From Fulvivirga aurantia (GTDB lineage: Bacteria; Bacteroidota; Bacteroidia; Cytophagales; Cyclobacteriaceae): DNA of 9,403 bases. The stretch lies in the NCBI RefSeq assembly GCF_009711475.1, contig NZ_SMMD01000815.1, positions 1 through 9,403 on the forward strand, read 5' to 3'. Below the pieces are notes generated by a model that was not told the origin of the DNA, did not search any database, and was given only the letters and a program-made list of their open reading frames with translations. Made by a program: the position numbers and the translations under genes. Each line of letters begins with the position of its first letter. The first letter of the stretch is position 1. This document shows, one piece after another, positions 6,545-9,403 of the stretch.

Positions 6545-6805
6545 ATGAACATTCCTATGACAGAGAAAGAAGCGAAAGAGGCTATTAAAGATATACCAGT
6601 AGGCTCTAAATTACAGCTGATTATGAAGAACGGTGATATCGTAGAGGTGGTGTTGGCAAGCCAGGACACTGCAGCCGTTGAGAAAAAAGACTATGACAGT
6701 GTAGTGGTGCCTGCATTACTCCCAGCGATAATAGTGCAGGGCAAAAGATGGGGCACTTATAGAATAGAAACTAGCGATATCGTAAAAATTGCCAGAATTG
6801 GTTAG
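6545..6805 (+). CDS. Small protein of unknown function, probably all-beta (86 aa)
   Basis: I do not recognise this 86-residue soluble protein. It starts with a helix-like acidic/basic segment (TEKEAKEAIKDIPVG, about 5-20). Alternating hydrophobic strands follow: KLQLIMKNGDIVEVVLAS (22-39), DSVVVPALLPAIIVQG (51-66) and WGTYRIETSDIVKIARI (69-85). That pattern suggests a small SH3-like or Sm-like beta barrel, but this is only a secondary-structure impression. There are no cysteines, signal peptide or membrane segment. ATG at 6545 is used; a second ATG at 6557 is possible. It stands alone, divergent from pgi, and its stop lies just before the terminator at 6808-6838. Codon use looks like its neighbours and the pattern of charged and hydrophobic residues is protein-like, so it is very likely expressed. 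Confidence 0.75.
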   Translation: MNIPMTEKEAKEAIKDIPVGSKLQLIMKNGDIVEVVLASQDTAAVEKKDYDSVVVPALLPAIIVQGKRWGTYRIETSDIVKIARIG

Positions 6806-6807
6806 AC

Positions 6808-6838
6808 AAAAAAAAGAGAAGAGCTGCTCACCCTTCTC
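6808..6838 (-). terminator. Rho-independent terminator of the HhH lipoprotein gene
   Basis: On the minus strand GAGAAG (6838-6833) pairs with CTTCTC (6821-6816), possibly extended by GC and GU pairs in the loop, and is followed by eight consecutive T (6815-6808). It begins 26 bases past the lipoprotein stop codon. On the plus strand the T-run is weak, though it could help end the 86-residue gene. Confidence 0.82.
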
Positions 6839-6863
6839 CTTTATAAATTTCATTGGATAAAAT

Positions 6864-7559
6864 TTATTTATCCTTCAGGTATACGAATCTTTCTAATCTT
6901 GATAACTCTTTATCGTCTACGTATTTACCTATTTCCTTTCTAAACTGCTCCATGTTTTCGTAAGGTCTGTATTCTTCAAACTCGTGAGCCATTCTCTCCC
7001 CAACACCAGGTAAAGCTAAAATATCTTCTTCAGAAGCAGTGTTGAGCTCTACAGGTACAAACACATACCGCTCAAGTCGTGCTACTTCTAGCTCATCTAC
7101 ATATTTGCCAATTTCCTTTCTGAACTGCGCAACTTTCAAATAAGGTCTGTATTCTTCAAATTCATGAGCCATTCTGTTCCCAACACCAGGAATGATTTTG
7201 AAGTTTGCTTCTTTGGTGGTGTTTAGGTTAAAAGGAACGAAAAGTTTACCATATAGCTCTTCTAGTCCTGCGCTGTCCATTTCCGCGCTTAGGATAGAGT
7301 GCAGATCCATCATGTCTACAAATGGTCTTTTGGCTGTTATTTCACTAACTAATGCTTCAGATAAACCAGTGCTGGCAAGTTCTTCTTCAGAGGCCAGGTT
7401 GGCATTTAGCACTCCGCTGGTTGTAGATTTTTCAGTAGAATCTTCAGTGACTTCAGTTTTCTCTGATTCACTTTCTGTATTTTCTTCATTAGCTTTTTGC
7501 TGACAAGCAACCATAAAAGCTAGAAGTAGTATGGCTAAAGATTTAGTCAATAATTTCAT
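6864..7559 (-). CDS. Helix-hairpin-helix (ComEA-like) repeat lipoprotein
   Basis: A 231-residue exported lipoprotein. The signal sequence (KSLAILLLAFMVAC) ends at Cys19. A flexible Glu/Ser/Thr-rich stretch (about 20-48) follows, then three helix-hairpin-helix units of about 60 residues. Unit 1 (about 50-108) is degenerate. Units 2 (111-170) and 3 (171-230) are near copies, each with PGVG (124-127 and 184-187), AHEFEEYRPY and QFRKEIGKYVD. ComEA-type HhH modules usually bind DNA through the GVG hairpin. Here the surface is very acidic, so DNA binding is doubtful and a protein-protein or structural role is as likely. The start overlaps the stop of the upstream membrane protein gene by 4 bases, implying coupled expression, and a strong terminator follows. 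Uptake-type competence genes are not visible nearby. Confidence 0.85.
   Translation of the reverse strand: MKLLTKSLAILLLAFMVACQQKANEENTESESEKTEVTEDSTEKSTTSGVLNANLASEEELASTGLSEALVSEITAKRPFVDMMDLHSILSAEMDSAGLEELYGKLFVPFNLNTTKEANFKIIPGVGNRMAHEFEEYRPYLKVAQFRKEIGKYVDELEVARLERYVFVPVELNTASEEDILALPGVGERMAHEFEEYRPYENMEQFRKEIGKYVDDKELSRLERFVYLKDK
6870..7229 (-). repeat. Tandem 180-bp coding repeat within the HhH lipoprotein gene
   Basis: Two in-frame copies (7229-7050 and 7049-6870) encode HhH units 2 and 3. Long stretches are nearly identical at DNA level, for example the blocks starting at 6961 and 7141, which share their first 20 bases and most of the next 30. This points to a fairly recent duplication or ongoing homogenisation. 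Confidence 0.85.
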
Positions 7560-7999
7560 TGTTTGTGTGATTTATGTTTAAGTAAAATGTAAATGTATCC
7601 AATCAGTGCAAAGGCAATCATGCTACCAGGCGCAAGTGCAGGTAAGGCCCCCGAAAGACTCTCGATAAAGCTAGTAAGCCAATCCTGTGTAGGGTGCAGT
7701 TCTGTTTCGAATTCATAATTGGCATTAAGGTGAAAATAAACACCAAGCAATCCGCTCAAAGCGCAGAATGCTAATAACCATCTGAATACATTGACTGCCC
7801 AATTTGCTGAGGAAAATAAGGTAGTAGAAAAAACAACCAGGCTCAACACAATAAGAATGATTGGTAATATCTGCCAACTGTCTTCATAATGAGAAATAAG
7901 AAATAACTCTGATACGGTGCCTATGGCCATAAATAAAATGGCAAAGACAACCCATCGGGTTACAGCGCTCAATTGCAGGTCATTTTTATTTGATGACAT
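7556..7999 (-). CDS. Four-helix integral membrane protein of unknown function
   Basis: I do not recognise this 147-residue protein. Numbered from ATG at 7999, it has four hydrophobic helices: about 13-33 (VVFAILFMAIGTVSELFLI), 43-63 (ILPIILIVLSLVVFSTTLF), 68-91 (AVNVFRWLLAFCALSGLLGVYFHL) and 119-140 (PALAPGSMIAFALIGYIYILL). An acidic loop (NANYEFETELHPTQDW) lies between helices 3 and 4, and the tail is basic (KHKSHKQ). The short polar N-terminus and even helix number suggest that both ends face the cytoplasm. The frame continues to a TTG at 8026, but ATG at 7999 is more natural. Its end overlaps the start of the HhH lipoprotein gene by 4 bases, so the two are probably made together and may interact. 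No catalytic motif is apparent. Confidence 0.78.
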   Translation of the reverse strand: MSSNKNDLQLSAVTRWVVFAILFMAIGTVSELFLISHYEDSWQILPIILIVLSLVVFSTTLFSSANWAVNVFRWLLAFCALSGLLGVYFHLNANYEFETELHPTQDWLTSFIESLSGALPALAPGSMIAFALIGYIYILLKHKSHKQ

Positions 8000-8139
8000 A
8001 ATCGGCAGCGAAAATACATGCAGCAAACATCACAAACAAGAAGCTATTAAGAATTATTCTAAATAATTATCTGGAAAGACCTAAACTCTCATTCTTGACT
8101 TATGTTTAATTGAATAGTTACTTAAGCAAATCATTAATT

Positions 8140-8826
8140 ATGCGGCCACCAAAAGTGCTTTTTTTCGATGTAAATGAAACCTTACTAGATCTCACTAAGC
8201 TAAAACAAAGTGTTGCAGAAGCTTTAGGTGGTAATGAGGATTTGGTTTCACTTTGGTTTACCACCATGTTACAATATTCGCTGGTAACTACCGTGAGCCA
8301 CAAATATTACAATTTTGGAGAGATAGGTGCTGCCTCTTTGCGTATGGTTGCTGCCAATTATGGTCATCATTTATCAGATGAAGAAGCCAAAAAAGTATTA
8401 AAACCCATAAGGTCTTTACCTGCTCATCCTGAAGTAAAAGAAGCGCTGAGTCGACTAAAAGCAAATGAATTTAAAATGATTGCGCTTACTAACTCTTCTG
8501 ATGAAGTGATGCGTGAGCAATTAGAAAATGCCGATTTAGCACAATTTTTTGATGATAACCTGAGTGTGGAGAAAGCCGGGAAATATAAACCGCATCGAGA
8601 TGTTTATCACTGGGCCGCAAGTAAAGCTCAGGTAGACCCAGCGGATTGTATGATGATAGCTGCTCATGGTTGGGATATTGCAGGTGCAATATGGGCTGGA
8701 TTTATGGGTGCTTTTATTGCCAGGCCAGAACAACAACGGTATCTACTAGCACCAAAACCTGAAATAGATGAGACTGATCTACTAAAGGTAGCGAATACCT
8801 TGATTGCTTTAAAACATAGCAGATAG
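8140..8826 (+). CDS. HAD superfamily hydrolase, type II (L-2-haloacid dehalogenase-like)
   Basis: A 228-residue cytoplasmic HAD hydrolase. Motif I is FFDVNETLLDL with nucleophile Asp10. Motif II is ALTNSS with Thr117, Asn118 and Ser119. The motif III lysine is Lys150 in GKYKPHRDVY. Motif IV is MMIAAHGWDIAGAIWAGFMGAFIAR, a form (AAHGWDI...GA..AG) typical of L-2-haloacid dehalogenases rather than of phosphatases. A helical cap lies between residues about 15 and 85. Members hydrolyse 2-haloalkanoic acids, but many act on small phosphates, and the dehalogenase-specific arginine near motif I is not obvious here (NETLLDL in place of YGTLFD), so the substrate is uncertain. ATG at 8140 is chosen over a TTG at 8110. 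It is a single gene, convergent with greB, with a 10-base gap. Confidence 0.85.
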   Translation: MRPPKVLFFDVNETLLDLTKLKQSVAEALGGNEDLVSLWFTTMLQYSLVTTVSHKYYNFGEIGAASLRMVAANYGHHLSDEEAKKVLKPIRSLPAHPEVKEALSRLKANEFKMIALTNSSDEVMREQLENADLAQFFDDNLSVEKAGKYKPHRDVYHWAASKAQVDPADCMMIAAHGWDIAGAIWAGFMGAFIARPEQQRYLLAPKPEIDETDLLKVANTLIALKHSR

Positions 8827-8836
8827 CCACAATTCG

Positions 8837-9313
8837 TTATTTCTGATATTCTATTTGATTAATTCGCCATTTAAACTGTCTGTTAGCAGCTTCTACAATG
8901 GCTACGTCACCCACTTCTTTATTTAATAGAGCCTGTGCCATAGGTGAGTCCATTGAAATGTGATCTTTGGCTCCAATGAGTTCTTCGTAACCAACAATGC
9001 GAAGACGTTTCTTTAAACCGCTTTCATTTTCAATTTCTACCCAGGCACCAAACATCACTTTACCTTCCTGGTAGGGATCGTATTTTACGACTTTAAAATC
9101 ATCAATACATTTCCTTAAATACAGAACTCGTCTGTCGATTTCTCTTAACCTCTTTTTATTGTAATGGTAATCTGCATTTTCAGATCTATCACCAAGGCTA
9201 GCAGCCCATGAGACTTTTTTTGTAGTCTCAGGACGCTCCACGCGCCAAAGGTGATCTAACTCAGCCTTTAGCTTTTCTAATCCTTCTGGGGTAATTAACT
9301 GTGATCTCTTCAT
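8837..9313 (-). CDS. greB: Transcription elongation factor GreB
   Basis: A 158-residue factor that binds the secondary channel of RNA polymerase and stimulates cleavage of backtracked RNA. An N-terminal coiled-coil hairpin (about 1-77) carries the acidic tip GDRSENADY with Asp42 and Glu45, which place Mg2+ in the active site. A C-terminal FKBP-like domain (about 80-156) contains GKVMFGAWVEIENE, RIVGYEELIG and DSPMAQALLNKEVGD. The sequence WAASLGDRSENADYHYNKKR and the LREIDRRVLYLRKC that follows are of the GreB type, not GreA. Length and domain layout match the E. coli protein. The ATG at 9313 fits (MKRSQLITPEGLEKLKAEL). It is convergent with the HAD gene. The upstream 90 bases hold a terminator belonging to a neighbouring gene and presumably the greB promoter, which I could not define. 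Confidence 0.95.
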   Translation of the reverse strand: MKRSQLITPEGLEKLKAELDHLWRVERPETTKKVSWAASLGDRSENADYHYNKKRLREIDRRVLYLRKCIDDFKVVKYDPYQEGKVMFGAWVEIENESGLKKRLRIVGYEELIGAKDHISMDSPMAQALLNKEVGDVAIVEAANRQFKWRINQIEYQK

Positions 9314-9377
9314 GTCGAGTTTGGCTCTACTGCAAACTTGTAGACATAGAGTTATTCAACCAAGTTCTTAAACCAAA

Positions 9378-9401
9378 AAAAGCAGCCCTAGAGCTGCTTT
9401 T
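9378..9401. terminator. Bidirectional rho-independent terminator
   Basis: AAAAGCAGC (9378-9386) pairs with GCTGCTTTT (9393-9401) around a six-base loop. Read on the minus strand, the stem is followed by a run of T, so it would end a minus-strand transcript entering from beyond the window, upstream of greB. The opposite strand also ends in TTTT and could stop a plus-strand transcript, though none is evident here. Confidence 0.75.
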
Positions 9402-9403
9402 GT

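Noticed and set aside
7192..7503. Open frame of 103 codons on the plus strand opposite the HhH lipoprotein
   Set aside because: It is a serine-rich mirror of the Glu/Ser-rich lipoprotein coding sequence, with no promoter or family resemblance.
8052..8068. AATTATT...AATAATT dyad between the membrane protein and HAD genes
   Set aside because: It is a purely A/T 7-base stem in AT-rich DNA, easily produced by chance, with no second copy or nearby promoter match.
8110..8139. TTG start giving a ten-residue extension of the HAD hydrolase
   Set aside because: The ATG at 8140 places the motif I aspartate at residue 10, as is usual for the family, and the extension has no conserved look.
1..9403. Mobile element, CRISPR array, tRNA or riboswitch
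   Set aside because: No transposase or integrase reading frame, regularly spaced repeats, tRNA-like cloverleaf or recognisable riboswitch consensus was seen on either strand.

Overview
This is an AT-rich chromosomal stretch of about 9.4 kb, densely packed with genes. It most likely comes from a member of the Bacteroidota, perhaps a marine or soil Cytophagales-type organism; that placement is inference. It rests on Bacteroidota-style -7 elements (TAnnTTTG) with TTTG at -33, AT-rich leaders without clear Shine-Dalgarno sequences, and the styles of the single-domain response regulator, the S24-type XRE regulator and the ArsR/ACR3 cassette. There are no rRNA or tRNA genes, insertion sequences, integrases or CRISPR arrays. 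No gene-free stretch exceeds about 150 bases.

Positions 1-3332 are a metalloid and drug resistance block. On the minus strand, in transcription order, lie arsR, an ArsI/CadI-type metalloenzyme, the arsenite exporter acr3, the acetyltransferase arsN2 and the thioredoxin-type arsenate reductase arsC. The last three are tightly coupled: acr3 and arsN2 overlap by 4 bases, and arsN2 and arsC are 8 bases apart. Two copies of a 16-base palindrome (ATCGTAATATTACGAT and a 13/16 match) lie in front of arsR and in front of arsI, so ArsR probably controls two promoters. A 12-pair hairpin followed by TCCTTTTT separates arsI from acr3 and may attenuate or process the message. Together ArsC reduces arsenate, ACR3 exports arsenite, and the ArsI-like protein and ArsN2 probably handle organic arsenicals. 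An AAC(6')-I-type aminoglycoside acetyltransferase gene converges on arsC, and their stop codons overlap.

Positions 3417-4747 hold a divergent regulatory pair: a stand-alone CheY-like receiver protein (minus) and an XRE/S24 LexA-like repressor (plus). Their 119-base spacer has a near-consensus Bacteroidota promoter for the receiver gene. A perfect 14-base palindrome touches that promoter's -33 element and ends 3 bases before the repressor start codon. This looks like one operator able to control both genes.

Positions 4752-9403 are mostly housekeeping genes: pgi (glucose-6-phosphate isomerase), an 86-residue unknown protein, a two-gene unit made of a four-helix membrane protein and a helix-hairpin-helix lipoprotein with a recent 60-residue internal duplication, a type II HAD dehalogenase-like hydrolase, and greB. 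A strong terminator follows the lipoprotein gene, and a bidirectional terminator closes the window.

I see no clearly undescribed multi-gene system. The points most worth following up are the two-operator ars cassette with its internal hairpin, the shared operator of the repressor/receiver pair, and the membrane protein/lipoprotein pair of unknown function.
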